Part shown: positions 1 to 11,654 of the stretch, piece by piece
How the letters are laid out: each line of letters begins with the position of its first letter
How positions within the stretch are numbered: the first letter of the stretch is position 1
Source of the DNA: Heterobilharzia americana
Taxonomy: Eukaryota > Platyhelminthes > Trematoda > Strigeidida > Schistosomatidae
NCBI GenBank assembly: GCA_944470555.2
Contig: OX104134.1
Coordinates: 75,696,678-75,760,677 of the forward strand
DNA: 64,000 bases
Direction: 5' to 3'
Program-made: the position numbers and the translations under genes
Notes under the pieces: generated by a model
What the model saw: only the letters and a program-made list of their open reading frames with translations
Told to the model about the DNA's origin: nothing
The model's database searches: none

Positions 1-410
1 CCTAGTAGAACATATGGATTCAGTAACACATCTCCATTGAAATCTCTCCTCCGCAGTCTGCTCAACCTCGCTCCACCAATCCCCACAAACCTCCATTTCT
101 TCCTCACACAATCTCCTCCATATCACCCTCATCTACGACACCTAACTCAACGTTTCCCATTTGTATTCCACTCGACAGCCTGGTCTGGTACGTGATATCC
201 CCAATCAGTCTCCTCAGTGTATGCCCAAGCCAATCCATCTCCACTCTCTTCCATTACATATTTGTTGTATGATAAGTTCTTGGTTGGTTCATTAGCCGAT
301 CAGAGTGAGTTCCTTCTTGCTTATTCTTATTATTCTGGCCATCTGATCTTCAGTATTGAGTGAGCGTAGGCGGCAGCTGTTGATGTTGTATGTCTAGTTT
401 GTTGGAAATG
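1..410 (-). mobile_element. RTE-type retroelement, 3' tail fragment (copy 1)
   Basis: Read on the minus strand, this is the 3' end of the same element as copies A and B: the + strand text starts cctagtagaacat and continues through the part coding for the RT C-terminal tail. Homology stops after gttggaaatg near 410, where copies A and 5 continue, so it is 5'-truncated, the usual result of target-primed reverse transcription. The window edge cuts it at or next to its 3' terminus. It belongs to the subfamily with the cctagtagaacatat terminus. No intact frame. Confidence 0.85.
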
Positions 411-1712
411 GAAATCCACGTGTGAAGTGAAAGCGATATTGGCGTTATTTTATTTATTTATGGCAAAGTTGGGGATTTTTTAACTTGGAATAGCAGCATT
501 CGTTAGGATATATATGGTTAAAACTACCTAGTAGGTGAAACAATTATTTGTGCATTAAAAGTAGGATAAAATTTGGAAAAATAACATTTGAACAACACAA
601 TAGTGACACTTTGCAGACCAAAACGATGCCTTATTATTTCATAGGAGTTTCATCACATACATGCAGCCAGAATAAATAAATGTAAAACATTTAATTTATT
701 TTTCACGGAGGATTTTAGAATTTCAGCTTGTAGCTTAGAAATCAGAAACAACGCTGGGGTTTCACGATGTAATTAAAGTTTAACTAACTGGATTTTCGAA
801 AGATAGAGGGTAGAATGTTTCACAATGAGCGATCATCATATTCTTATGAGAAAACTCCTAGACCTCTCAAATCGTTATAAATCAGTTAGCTACCTGTGTT
901 TCTTAAAATAATATGTAATTTCAACCACCTTAGTGTTGATCACTTTTACAAAGTTGTTAAAGGTCTGTAACTGAATTCATCTCTTAGACGAACCATTGCG
1001 TGTAGACAAACGTTAGTGTATCTCGCTATTTTTGTGAATGTTTGTGAGGGTATGGAAAATTTAATTTTCCACCGTTAATTGTTATTCTAAATCACGGTTT
1101 TCTTTTAATGCTTTTAGAGTACTTAAACACATATGCAGTCATGCTGCACCAACTTTACACTTTGAATAAATAAAGTTTCAGGTTGGTGTAACGAAAATGG
1201 GCTTCTGATGATTTTTGTCTACTTCTTTCCTGTTCATTACTTCATATGTCCTGTGAGAAGACTGTCATTATTCCTGATAGATAATCCAGAGCAGTTGAAC
1301 CTGTATGCTGTGCATCGTTTGCTTCAGCAAAAGCTACTGGTCAACCAGAAACCCGTCTCACGGAAACTACTTTAAAAGCTTACGGCAGTCTTTAGTTTAG
1401 AACTTGAGTGGATACATGATCCAAATGAAGCCCTTCAAAGGATTTTTATTTCAGGCATCTTCAGTAGTCAAGTTTTTCCGACTTTCTCTATCTACCATTT
1501 TACAAAACTGTAGATATCAGCACATTATGTATCCTTTGAGATCAACAAACCAATGTCCACCAACTATCAAGCATATCATGAACATACTCTGAAATTTTTT
1601 GTATCAGATCATGGGACCCGATCCTCCTACTTTTAACCATAAGTGAAATTTACTTGGGTATGGCAAGCAGAGGAATCCAGGATGCGCGTTACTCCTTTTA
1701 ATAAACTTCGTT
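411..1712. other. AT-rich stretch, nothing recognised
   Basis: No open frame with flanking splice signals and no repeat family seen elsewhere in the window was recognised. Short ATG frames (for example 1404-1592) look like chance. Confidence 0.5.
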
Positions 1713-2131
1713 AACGTTATTAGAAGACGAAGATTATCTGAAAAATGTGATGTATTTGCACAATACATTCCGAACAGTCTGATCACACATTTACCTGTCA
1801 AGTCAGTTTAGGTATAAAAATGGAAGGAAAAATTGAAGGTCAAACATAATGAGTATGAAAAGGTCATGACATTAGTCCAGGTAACTTAAGTCCCTGTTGT
1901 GTGTACAGAAACAATTTGTTGTTTCACTTAACTTACTTTGGCAATTCTTATCTGATTACATTATCAAGACTAGTGTCATATCCTCTTCATTTTCATTAAG
2001 TTTGACCTTTATTTTTTCCTTCCATTTTTATACCTAAACTGACTTGACAAGTAAATGTGTGATCAGACTGTTCGGAAAGTATTGCGCAACTACATCACAT
2101 TTTTTAGATAATCTTCGTCTTCTAATAACGT
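1713..2131. repeat. Inverted repeat pair, arms about 139 bp, spacer about 142 bp
   Basis: Positions 1713-1851 and 1994-2131 are reverse complements at roughly 90 percent by eye. Shared landmarks are cctaaactgacttgac, gatcagactgttcgga and gataatcttcgtcttctaat. The 142-bp middle (1852-1993) is not repeated. A transcript could fold into a long imperfect hairpin. It may be a foldback or a non-autonomous element, or two opposed copies of a short repeat; no transposase or terminal duplication was seen. Confidence 0.8.
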
Positions 2132-3264
2132 AGCTACAGGTACATCAAGACATAGTAATATCAGTAAAGTTATCAAGCTTTTTCGTCAGGGAGTGTGTAT
2201 GATGTATAATGTTAAGGAAACATATGTAGCTGTAAAACAGATGTGGCTTTTCCTTACTTACTTGTAAAGACCGAGTTATTCCGGCTTTTGCTCAATCGGC
2301 AATGCAGAAAGTGGGTTATTTTTCCCTTTCTCTACACAAATAAAAATGATGGAAGAGTATACTTTGCAAAGTGTTTGTCTATATTATAGCCTAGTATTTA
2401 TTTCATCCCTTAGTGTGATGTAAATAGAATTTTTTCGAAGTTAGTGTCAAATTTGACTGTTGAAATATCGGTTTTATCATTATCATGTCACTTTTAGCAT
2501 CCTTAAAAACTGCTTTTTAGAATAAACTGGTAAAGTTAGTTCCTTTTGAATTTGTATCGACTATGAATTCCAATGAATGGTTAGTAGCGTTAACAAACCG
2601 TTTTTCTGTGAAGACTAGGACTCTAAAAATTGCTTCTGTTATTTCCCTTATCATGTTTTACCATAGTATTTTTAGGTCAGAGTAATTTTGGTATTATGTG
2701 AAGCAGCACCCTAGTAAAAATCAACTTTCTCTTGTGGATAAATTTTGTCTTTCATGTTTACGTCACCAATTGATCATATTACCTAAAGAGCAAGTATTTA
2801 TCTGGTTTACCACGTAGATTGATTTGATAGTGAATATTTTGTTAGAGCTCACCACTTTTGTGGTGTGAGTGTACCCAACAATGTTATTTCGATACGCGTT
2901 CCAACGTGAATCGTAGATATCACCTCTGTTTGACCAGAATATTGCGCGGCCTTATCCTAACCAAAACGTGCCAAACGAACACACGTCAGCTACAGGTAAA
3001 CCAAGAGACATACCATACGGTTCAAAAAGATGTAATTAACTGGGTTGTTCACTATCCAATGTATGTAAACAAAATTAACTTTAGTATTACTATAATAATG
3101 GTACATATGGTTTTTTTTTTTAAGTACATGAAATGATATCAGATCAAAGTGTATGGAATGAGAAATGTTTCAAGAGATCGGGGAACTTATTGCGCGTTGT
3201 GACCATTGAAGTAAATCATGGAATTAAAGATAAGAATCTGATCGATTTAAATTTGTAGTGTGAA

Positions 3265-3302
<38 letters not shown>

Positions 3303-4814
3303 TTATAAATTGGTTGACTGGGCGTGAATTTGTTGAGAATACTACCATTTACGTTCATGACATTCTGAAGCATGCTGAAGCTTTGTTATGTTTCCATAAC
3401 TCGCCAAGTAGCGTACAGTTTCAGAAAGCGGTTAAAATTATCCCATTATAAGAGTTAAGTGAAAAGTTTACACATATCTTTAAAAGATATTTTTATTCAG
3501 TACAACTAAATACTATACTTCAGTGTTCGGTGGTTCACTGCACTGATCTATTTTGCAGTATGGTGGCTGAATCAAATGGACCGCCACCAAGTGATATCGC
3601 CTAGAAAGGGGTGGAGTCGTACCTCCTTTTCACTGTTGAATTTCATGAATGCTGAATTCATGTAATCACGCTTTAGTTTTGGTTGATAGGAGAATAATAA
3701 TTCATTTGTCTCTTGTTATTCCTTGAAACAAGCATTCGTATGGGGATCAGGGTTCCCCTAAATGTATCCTTTGGAGATGAAACTGTCTACGTCCATTGAT
3801 AAGAAACCCATTTGTTGGCCGGGTTTACTAAGGAAGCCAGAATTTCATACATTTTTTCCTTTGGTGAATTTTAGAAATGAAGAACTGAACTTCATTTCGA
3901 CTCGTGTAGGAAATAAGCAGCACAAATATCTTGAAAGAATAGCTTAGCGTTCAAACAGACATGGTGATGAAATTTCCAGTTGTATTACAATGACTTCTGA
4001 AGTACCTGAAAAATCACTTGTAGTTGGTGCCTAATCATTACAGTTTTTCAAATCCGTTTATTTTGGTATCCAGTAAAAGATTTTCTGAGTGGAACACCAA
4101 ATCTCACACATAGCTGCTCAGTAAAATAGCATCGCATTATCGAAGAAGGTACTTTCGTTCTAATAATTCAGTGTGTAACCTCAGTATCATTTGTCAGTTA
4201 AGTCTTTAAGCCCTTGAAACTTGTGGTGCTGAACAATTATGAAGGAAAACTCAGAATTCTAACTGATTCTTTGATAAAAAGTGACTGTTTGTATGGTAAC
4301 CCTCAATAAAAAACGTGTCCCTTAGTTTCAACGTTGGCAATCTCTAAAATTCCACGATCGAAACTTATACAGTTGGTCAATTTCTAATATCTGTTGCAGT
4401 TAGGGAAAGTAAAGAGAGGCATAAAGTGATAACAGACGTCAAAATAGGTCAGTGTCGTAAAATTAATCTATTTCATTGATGTTTTCATACAACGGAATAG
4501 AAAATATAATTTTTAACTAGAAATGCTGACTAACCTGAATAATATGAAACCCACATCTTAGATTTTACTGTTACGTACTGAGCATTGCTTTCATATTAAA
4601 AGTGGGATAATGTTTTACTAGTTAATGCGAAGAAAGTTTCTGTTGCTATGTTGGCAAGCATAATTGATTATATGCAACCTGTGAAGTGGGTTCTACTGGA
4701 TTTTGTGTGATCAGAAAAGCAAATCTGAACCAAGAAAATATATTAGTGAAACCCTTTAGAGAGGTTTATGAAATGCAAAGATTTTAAACTCATGAAGATG
4801 ATAGTATACAACGT
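2132..4814. other. AT-rich non-coding stretch
   Basis: Apart from the dinucleotide run at 3267-3301, nothing is recognised. The frames at 2858-3136 and 3762-3947 lack recognisable motifs and convincing splice borders. Confidence 0.45.
3267..3301. repeat. (AT)n microsatellite
   Basis: An uninterrupted AT dinucleotide run of about 35 bases. It produces an artificial YIYIYI reading frame that is not a gene. Confidence 0.95.
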
Positions 4815-4990
4815 ATCTTTGACTGCAGCACTGGTGATGCAAGTTCGAACCTCACAGATAACATCAGTTCCCTCGAGATTGTAAATGCATCTTACAGACG
4901 AATAGCATAAAGCATGAAGCCAAGATTCAGGGGTTCCGACTGATTGTTTCCAAGCCCTTAATACCTGCCAGTTAGCACCACGATGCTGAG
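4815..4990 (+). repeat. SINE-like repeat, family S5
   Basis: It contains a B-box-like segment, gcaagttcgaacctca, downstream of gactgcagcactggtgatg, followed by a diverged body resembling 15150-15300 (shared gactgca, gttcgaacct-like, ccgttgagg-like and cttccataca-like pieces). This is inferred to be a degraded tRNA-derived repeat. The ends are uncertain. Confidence 0.45.
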
Positions 4991-5414
4991 TCCTCTAGCT
5001 CTGTAGCCATATTATAAACATCTCGTGAATAAAACTGAAGTCTGAAACCAATGTAAAAACAACTTAAACGAGACGTGTGTAAAATATTTACAGAATACTA
5101 AGCAAGTTGCATCCGAACATCACATTGATGGTTAATCCGGCAGATAGTAAAGTAATCCAATTAAGTTTTCACACTTCACAAAGAAACTATAAAAATGGCC
5201 GAATTTCTGTTCATTTGAAAGAAATGTTCAATGTCCCAACTGTGGTATATTTCAGTGATATCACAATTAGCATACTCTATCAGAAGGGAAGTTGATATTT
5301 TAATCGGCACAGTATGAAATGATGTGAACAAAGCTTTCAAATTCCTGTACCTACTGATTTGCATTCATTTTACAAAAGCAGACAGATTGAATGATTAGAA
5401 AGTAGTCATTCATT

Positions 5415-5580
5415 CACTTTTATTATGTATGCCTATGACATGACGGTGTCTATTCCAATCAACTCTCACTTAGATTGCTCTGAGTTAAATGGATTCTTGT
5501 CTGCAACTCAGGAATGGTCTCTCTCAAATGGTCTCAAGTTAAACCCTTCTAAATGTCACACTTAGTTTTAGCCACAGGCG
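5415..5580 (+). pseudogene. Reverse transcriptase remnant (non-LTR, jockey/CR1-like)
   Basis: One frame reads AYDMTVSIPIN followed about 20 residues later by WSLSNGLKLNPSKC. This matches the layout of RT motif C (Y/F-A-D-D) followed by motif D (W...N-G-L-K-L-N-P-S-K-C) in jockey/CR1-type elements. The catalytic box reads AYDM rather than YADDM, so an aspartate is lost, and a stop follows the Cys-His. It is a short dead fragment; nothing recognisable continues beyond about 5600. Confidence 0.55.
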
Positions 5581-6012
5581 TAAACAAGACTTATATGAGT
5601 TGTGTCTGTGGTTCTGAAGGTTTAAGTCAAGTTTTAACTTTTCCAAGTTATCCCTGTCTTATAAATTGTTGTTTGTTATTCACTTGATCGCCTGTTTTTC
5701 AGACTATTCTGCAACTTTCGTTACAAGTCAGACATTTCAGATGACCTTACCACAGTTTTGAATTTAAAGTCCCTGATAAAACTAAATTCATTATTTTCAA
5801 ATTTTGCTATTAACTAATTATTTTTAATAGATTCCTAATTTCCTCTTTTGTATAAATGAGCAAAATGAACTTGGATGAAAGCTGAGTTTGAAAAAGGATT
5901 CAAAACGATTAAGAATGGAACGGAATAAAATCTACAAAACATATTGCCTTCCTGAGACCTCAATCATATTATTTGTAAAATGCAAGGTTCCAAAGAGAAG
6001 CAGAAAATATGA

Positions 6013-6016
<4 letters not shown>
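5581..6016. other. Non-coding, nothing recognised
   Basis: AT-rich sequence between the RT scrap and the TA run beside RTE copy A. No motif recognised. Confidence 0.4.

Positions 6017-6068
<52 letters not shown>
6017..6068. repeat. (TA)n microsatellite beside RTE copy A
   Basis: A TA run of about 52 bases lies 20-25 bp from the 3' terminus of the minus-strand RTE copy A. RTE elements end in short simple repeats, so this may be its expanded tail or a preferred landing site. Confidence 0.9.
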
Positions 6069-6073
<5 letters not shown>

Positions 6074-6965
6074 TATTTTTTTAAATTGAGTTCCTAGTAG
6101 AACATATGGATTCAGTAACACATCTCCATTGAAATCTCTCCTCTGCAGTCTGCTCAACCTCGCTCCACCAATCCCCACAAACCTCCATTTCTTCCTCACA
6201 CAATCTCCTCCATATCACCCTCATCTACGACACCTAACTCAACGTTTCCCATTTGGATTCCACTCGACAGTCTGGTCTGGTACGTGATATCCCCAATCAG
6301 TCTCCTCAGTGTATGCCCAAGCCAATCCATCTCCACTCTCTTCCATTGCATATTTGTTGTATGATAAGTCCTTGGTTGGTTCATTACCCGATCAGAGTGA
6401 GTTCCTTCTTGCTTATTCTTATTATTCTGGCCATCTGATCTTCAGTATTGAGTGAGCGTAGGCGGCAGCTGTTGATGATGTATATCTGTAGTTTGTTGGA
6501 AATGCACTTTGTAATGCACCAAGTTTCTCAACCACCACAAAGCAGCACTGGCTTGACATTGGTGTTTAAAATCGGGATCTTATTCACGCTTTATGCTGAG
6601 TGTAGTGTAGTGTAGTGCAGTAGATCTCCACACTGATTACTTCAGATTATTGAAGGCCTGTCTTGCTTTTCCCATGTTGGCTTCGACATCCTCCCTCATC
6701 TGTGCCGCCACCACCTCCTGTAGTTGAAACCATGCCTCTTACACAGGTAGATGAAACAGACAACTTGCTTTACATTTCTCCCATTGATGGTGATTGGTGC
6801 CTCTTATTGTTGATGCTGTTGTTGTTTGAGTATCTCCATCACCTGCGTCTTCTCTACGTTCACCTGAATGACATCAGTCCAGTCTTCGTTGCCCTGCCTC
6901 TTCTCTCAACTTGTTGGTTTTCACCTGTAGATCTTCGAGTTTGTGTGACGAGATATTGGACACAA

Positions 6966-6997
6966 ATCATCATCATCACCACCATCGTCATCATCGG
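6966..6997 (-). repeat. GAT/GGT triplet run in the RT catalytic box (copy A)
   Basis: On the minus strand this reads DFTDDDDGGDDDDLCP in one open frame, where related copies 4 and 6 read DFANDDLCLM. The aspartate codons of the catalytic box have been expanded as a trinucleotide repeat. Confidence 0.85.
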
Positions 6998-7469
6998 TGA
7001 AATCCAACTCTTCTCCTGGGGTCTTTTCTTCGGTCAAACAGCATATGCCCACCTCACTCCTTACAGTTTATTGCATGGGCCAGTCCAGTCGAGTCGAGTC
7101 GAGTCGACCACAATGAGAAAGATGATCGGTGGTATTATGTGGCAACATTGTCTTACTCCTTCCTGTCTCAACTTCAAAGGCATCACTGAGCTTTCCATTG
7201 TGAATCACTCGGCATGTAGCATCATATAGCAAATAGCTGCTGTTGAATGAGGTTGACAAAGTTTTGTGGCACTAAAACCGTAGTGTTGAGTTAGCTGCCA
7301 GTCAAACTACTTCTCAGTCGAAGCTATTGAAGGCCTTTACGAAGTCGATGAAATTGAGGTAAAGATCCAGTTGACTGGCATTCTACGCTCTGTTGTATGA
7401 TGCTGCTTAGTGTAGCGTAGTATAGTGTAGTGTTGCAATTTGATCCTCACACGATTTGTTCTTCCTGAA

Positions 7470-7516
7470 GCCAGCCAGCCAGCAGCCAGCCAGCCAGCCA
7501 CCAGCCAGGCAGCCTG
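7470..7516. repeat. (CAGC)n-type run inside RTE copy A
   Basis: An imperfect tandem of agcc/cagc units at the place where copies 4 and 6 carry a short agccagccagcc seed. The homologous run in copy B is at 32270-32315. Confidence 0.9.
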
Positions 7517-8276
7517 TTCCGGTCGTCATTTCAGATCCAGCACATCCTTTAGTCTCTCCAGGATGATGCGGCTTAATATTTTGCTTGCTTTGTGTGGACA
7601 GAGACAGGAGCATGATTTCACGCCAGTTCTTGCAAAGACTCAGTTAAGGTCTCCCTTCTTTGGGAAATTGACAAGACAGACCTTCGTTATCCAGTCGCAG
7701 GTGTCTCCCATTCCTTCCTTCCTTCCAAACCTTCTGCAATAGTGGTGTGAACCTGTCCGTTGTTGTCTCTGCCTCCGCTTTCAGTGCTTCTGGTGGAATT
7801 CCATCCGGTCCTGCTGCCTCCTGGATTTCAGCAGCTTTATGGCATTCAGGACTTCACTTCTGCTTTTGTCAGAAGGTTTGTTTGTGTTCACTGGTAATTC
7901 CGTGGCTGGGCTGTTGGTCATATATCTGGACGAGTCGTAGGTGGTGCTGGTGCTGGTGCTGGTGGTGGTCGGTTCAAGAGTTTTTTGAAGTGGTCATCTC
8001 ATCACTTCCTTTGTTTCTCCTCCTTGGTGGTGACCAGTTTTCCTTCACTATCTTTCATTCCTTTCATCTGCCTTGATCTCTCCCTCCCAGATACTAACCT
8101 GGTTATTTGATATAGTGTTGTCAGGTCTCTGTCTCTCCTACCTGCAGCCTGTTCTACTTCACTTGTCAGTGTGTCGTGGAAGTGTCTTCTGCCTTTGCGT
8201 GCACTCCTCTTCACTTATTTGTTCAGTCTAGTGTTTTGTAGGTTGGGTTCACTTCCTCTTCTCATTGTTCATCCGT

Positions 8277-8306
8277 ACACTGCACTGCACTGCACTGCAC
8301 TGCACT
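8277..8306. repeat. (TGCAC)5 pentanucleotide run inside RTE copy A
   Basis: Five tandem tgcac units. The homologous sites in copy B (31477-31505) and copy 4 (23965-23988) carry similar short runs, so the repeat predates the split of these copies. Confidence 0.9.
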
Positions 8307-8399
8307 CACTGGTTCATCTTCTACTTCACCGTGAGTGGTGTCAACCACCTACATCTGCTCCCCTTCTTCATCTCATCTTGTGTCCAGTAGGCTCCCTAT

Positions 8400-9270
8400 C
8401 CACTTTCCTCACATTGAGATGAAGTCGATGTGAATTTTAGTGTAGTGTGTCCTGGTGTGGTGTCTGGTGAAATCAAATCCATGTCGCTGCCTCGTGAATA
8501 TCTTTGTGTTTGTACACACTGTCTGACTCCAATCACCAAATCGCTGAATGCGGAGAAGTCTACAAACAGTTCTCCATTCTCATTCATCATTTCACCGAGT
8601 GCTTCTCGACCCATGCACAGTTCTCTTCCTGTGTTGTCTCCTCCCTGTTTGACTGGCATTCATGTCACCACACCCACAAGGGTTTTGATGTCGCCATCGC
8701 CAACTGAGTTGGGGTCTTGTCCATTACTGATTGCATTCGTCTGTAGAATTCCTCCTTCTTCTCTTCATCTCCATTATTTGCAGGTGCATAGCGTAATGTA
8801 GCATTGTATGATTGTGACTTTCCTTCCTTTTGAGTTGAATCTTGCTATCATGATCCTGATCGTGGATGAGGATATTGGTTCACACTGCATGAGAGAGAGA
8901 TAGAGAGAGCCTTCGATGCTGTTGGGGACATCATGATAGCCACTCCATAACTCAGTGTGCTGTTGGTTTTCATCTGGGTGACAATGTTGGAGTAGACTAT
9001 TGACTCTGCAGTTGACAGTTTGAAGAATTGACTTGCATTTCGCAGGTTCCAAGCACTTGTATGCAATACCTCCTCATCTGTTTCGCAATGTGGGCAGTCT
9101 TGCTAGCCAGCTTCATACACTGTGTGGACATTCCATGTTCCCATGTATACTTTTGCTTTCATCAAGAGAGAGAGAGAGTGAGAGAGGGAGAGAGAATGCA
9201 CGTCGACCGACTGGCTTCGTGAAGGCTTTCACCAACCGGTGTCACTTCGTCTCACCGATTCCAGTGAGGA
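8400..9270 (-). pseudogene. RTE endonuclease domain, degraded (copy A)
   Basis: Minus-strand frames carry pieces of an APE-type endonuclease, which in this family nicks target DNA to prime reverse transcription. Pieces in order: KTAHIAKQMRRYCIQVLG-like, YGVAIMMSPTASKAL, ARFNSKGRKVTIIQCY, DNTGRELCMGREALGEM, and ENGELFVDFSAFSDLVIG. They lie in at least three frames, and the C-terminal catalytic stretch (normally ending in an SDH motif) is scrambled. Broken, with no possible activity as it stands. Confidence 0.82.
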
Positions 9271-9431
9271 ACAGGTGATTTTTTTCCATTTTTTATAATT
9301 TCTTTGTGCTTTGAAGTTTGTTTATCGGTTGGATTGGTTTTTGGGTTTAGGGTTGGTAGCCCTATGCCTGACGATCCCTGTTTATCCGGGCTTAAGTCTG
9401 GCTAGTAACTTATGAACTTGTAATCTAGGCG

Positions 9432-9954
9432 AGGTTAGTGGACGCTTATGATTAGCTGTATTACAATGCTATAAATACACCTGAACTTTAACCGCACTCG
9501 AAATTGAATTGGGTAGCAGTTTGTCCTGTAGAAATATGATGAAGTCCTCTGATTATATGTATGATCTCACCTTTGCTGAATAACTGATGAAGTAATTATT
9601 ACTTACTGAATGACTTTTGTTTTATTCCTTGTACAGCAAAATTTGTCTTTTTTGTAACTTTTCAACACTTACTGGATTCAGTCGATCACATTATTCGACT
9701 CTACATCGTGATGTGAACTTACTGCCAAAATATGAAGCTGTATACTATGGAGACTTAGAGTTATCTGAACTGGAATAAAGTTTCGTTTACAACATCCCAT
9801 TTATACTGTTTACTCTCATATGCAACTATGCGAATTACAGGCTGTCATCACATTCTAACTTTTAAAAATAAAACACTATAAGAATATGACATATTTCATA
9901 AATTCTTTAGCTACTTACCGTTTCAGAAATTTAGTCATTCCCATTGTAACATTC
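9432..9954. other. Non-coding, nothing recognised
   Basis: AT-rich sequence between RTE copy A and the PLE terminal repeat; no gene or repeat recognised. Confidence 0.4.
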
Positions 9955-10095
9955 GGAAAAAAAAGATATTCAGCACACATACTCTTTTCTAATAATTTAT
10001 TTTCACGCTCTACATTCGTAAATATACACGATATTTGAAAACTATAGCCCGTCAAGAAAAGGTATTATATATTAGAATTAGAAAAGTTGGTTAGA
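9955..10095 (-). repeat. PLE-associated terminal repeat, left, inverted
   Basis: Its reverse complement matches parts of 11280-11575: caacttttctaattctaat, then after a gap ctatagttttcaaatat, and tagagcgtgaaaataaatta followed by a gaatatctt end. It directly abuts the PLE body, which runs on the + strand. Penelope-like elements are known to carry LTR-like repeats in direct or inverted arrangement, so this is interpreted as such a repeat. Confidence 0.6.
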
Positions 10096-10099
10096 AGTA

Positions 10100-11260
10100 G
10101 GACTGCCAACTAGAGCGTTTGGCTTTCGTTGAGGTGCACATTTAGTGTTAATTTCAATACTGATATTTATGGACAGAAAGATGGAATTGTGTAGGAGTCA
10201 TCATTAGGACCATTTTTAACACACTTTCATATCGAAACCAGAGAATGATCAACTTTGTCAGACTATTAGTTGCTTTGGCTTCTATAGAAGATACATGGAC
10301 GACATGTTTGTTATCTGTGGTAAAAACATTGATCTAGACAATATTCTTCGTTCGTTCAATAACTACCATTTAATCCTGAAGCTGACCTTAGAGAAGGAAT
10401 CAGAATCACTAGATGTAACAACGGATTCCTTAAAAGATCCATCTACAGAAAAACAATGTGAAATGGACAGGAATCTAATTTAATAATTTGGTTCCTGTTA
10501 ATAAAAAAAATCTTATCCACTTCCTCTCTGATATCGAATAGGAAATTTGTGTAGTGGGGATTGCATTGATGCAGAGCTACCTTTTTTAAAAACTATGCTC
10601 ATCGAAAGCGGTTATCCCTCCCGTTTCAGTAATTAAAATGTGGGAGAAAGAAAGACCAAACTGGTTACACACTCGATTTCAAAGAAAAAACTATTCATGA
10701 ACCTAGATCTTAAGAAGTGTCTATGTAAATAGGTCAAGAGAACGTTCTTCGCAGCAAAACTGCGATTCGCTTTTACCAGCTGTAAACTGTTCTATGTTTG
10801 CGTGGAAAATAAGCTCCCTCGTTTGGCAGCCTTTACGTTCATCTAGTAGTTCACCTGCTCTTGGGGTGCAAGTTACATTGACGTGGACACAGAATGTTCT
10901 CTGCACCTATATGAGAGCATATTCCAGCTTGGCTTTGTAAAGGTGAGAAAAAGTCTGTTATAAGTTTTATTTTAGAACAAACAGTGATTTTAAAGTTGTT
11001 GATGAGATTCATCCAAACCTCTTATGTTGGCTTCGTTTTTAACTGGTTAAACACCGAAGGCCTCAGCTATTTATGAAATAAAACCTGATCTGTGTGTGCA
11101 AAGAAAGTATGTACAGTCACAGTTCTTACCATGGCCCATAACACTTTCCCACCTCGCTAGTTTCCTTACCTCTGTTAAATTAATCTTTGTATCCTTCTTT
11201 TATCAACATTATTGTTACTATAATTACCTTTACATTGAATAGTTTCCGGTGTTATTTCTC
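10100..11260 (+). pseudogene. Penelope-like element (PLE) RT and GIY-YIG remnant
   Basis: Plus-strand pieces in order match the PLE layout. IYGQKDGIV and SSLGPFLTHF lie near 10165-10230 (the motif before the palm). FYRRYMDDMFVICG lies at about 10280-10325 with the catalytic YMDD intact, followed by NIDLDNILRSFNNYHL. A thumb-like LFMNLDLKKCL lies near 10690-10720, then RTFFAAKLRFAFTS near 10740-10780. FTCSWGASYIDVDTE, a degraded GIY-YIG-type core, lies near 10850-10890, and IKPDLCVQRKYVQS near 11080-11120. Several stops and frame changes separate them. PLE proteins copy RNA and cut DNA with a GIY-YIG nuclease; this copy cannot make a protein. Family known from motifs; no search done. Confidence 0.8.
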
Positions 11261-11279
11261 TCAAATATCTGGCTTCGTT

Positions 11280-11575
11280 TTAACCAACTTTTCTAATTCT
11301 AATACATAATACCTTACTGATTTACCGATTTCATCAATTACACACCCCTTTCTGAGTTATATACATTCTGTGAACCATTTGTGCGTTACGTAATCTACCT
11401 TGTTATCATGCCTACTTCAACTCTATTTATGAATGTCATTAAGTCTATCATCATTATTATGCACTGTTTAGTTTTCTTGACAGTCTATAGTTTTCAAATA
11501 TCATGTATATTTACGAATGTAGAGCGTGAAAATAAATTATTAGAAAAGAGTATGTGTGTTGAATATCTTGTACTC
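11280..11575 (+). repeat. PLE-associated terminal repeat, right
   Basis: It matches the reverse complement of 9955-10095 over its two ends; about 165 bp in the middle (11317-11480) is absent from the left copy. It sits downstream of the PLE C-terminal remnant, as a terminal repeat would. Confidence 0.6.
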
Positions 11576-11654
11576 ATCTTCCTGTATTATTTGTTGATAA
11601 TTGTAATTCTTTGTTGTTATATTGGATCGAATTGATCAGTCTCTGTTATTATAG

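Larger units (their letters stand above)
6091..8220 (-). pseudogene. RTE reverse transcriptase, degraded (copy A)
   Basis: Minus-strand pieces in order: SARKGRRHFHDTLTSEVEQ (linker), AAGPDGIPPEAL (fingers), SRIILERLKD (7585-7550 area), an LNFIDFVKAFNSFD-like motif A near 7340, KLSDAFEVETG near 7170, and a catalytic box near 6966-6997 that has become an Asp/Gly triplet repeat. A tail region ends at a CSTR-like motif. Multiple frameshifts. The catalytic box change is described in the findings. Confidence 0.82.
6091..9431 (-). mobile_element. RTE-type non-LTR retrotransposon, near full length, dead (copy A)
   Basis: About 3.3 kb on the minus strand. The 5' end is placed near 9431 because the homologous copy B (30304 on) shares tagattacaagttcat there and the flanks diverge outside. 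The 3' end is the ttcctagtagaacatat terminus at 6091. Order 5' to 3': leader with a GA/TC-rich run, an endonuclease region, a linker, the RT, and the C-terminal tail (GRP..TWRR-like region). All coding parts are broken by several frameshifts and stops. The style matches RTE-clade elements known from schistosomes (SR2-like); the clade is inferred from motifs, not a search. Confidence 0.88.

Noticed and set aside
5888..6199. Small frames with YIYIYI runs
   Set aside because: They are produced by the TA dinucleotide repeat, not by a gene.
6663..7229. 188-codon plus-strand frame (and its counterpart on the minus strand at 32795-33157)
   Set aside because: Antisense to the RT part of RTE copies A and B; openness follows from low-complexity runs and no motif fits this strand.
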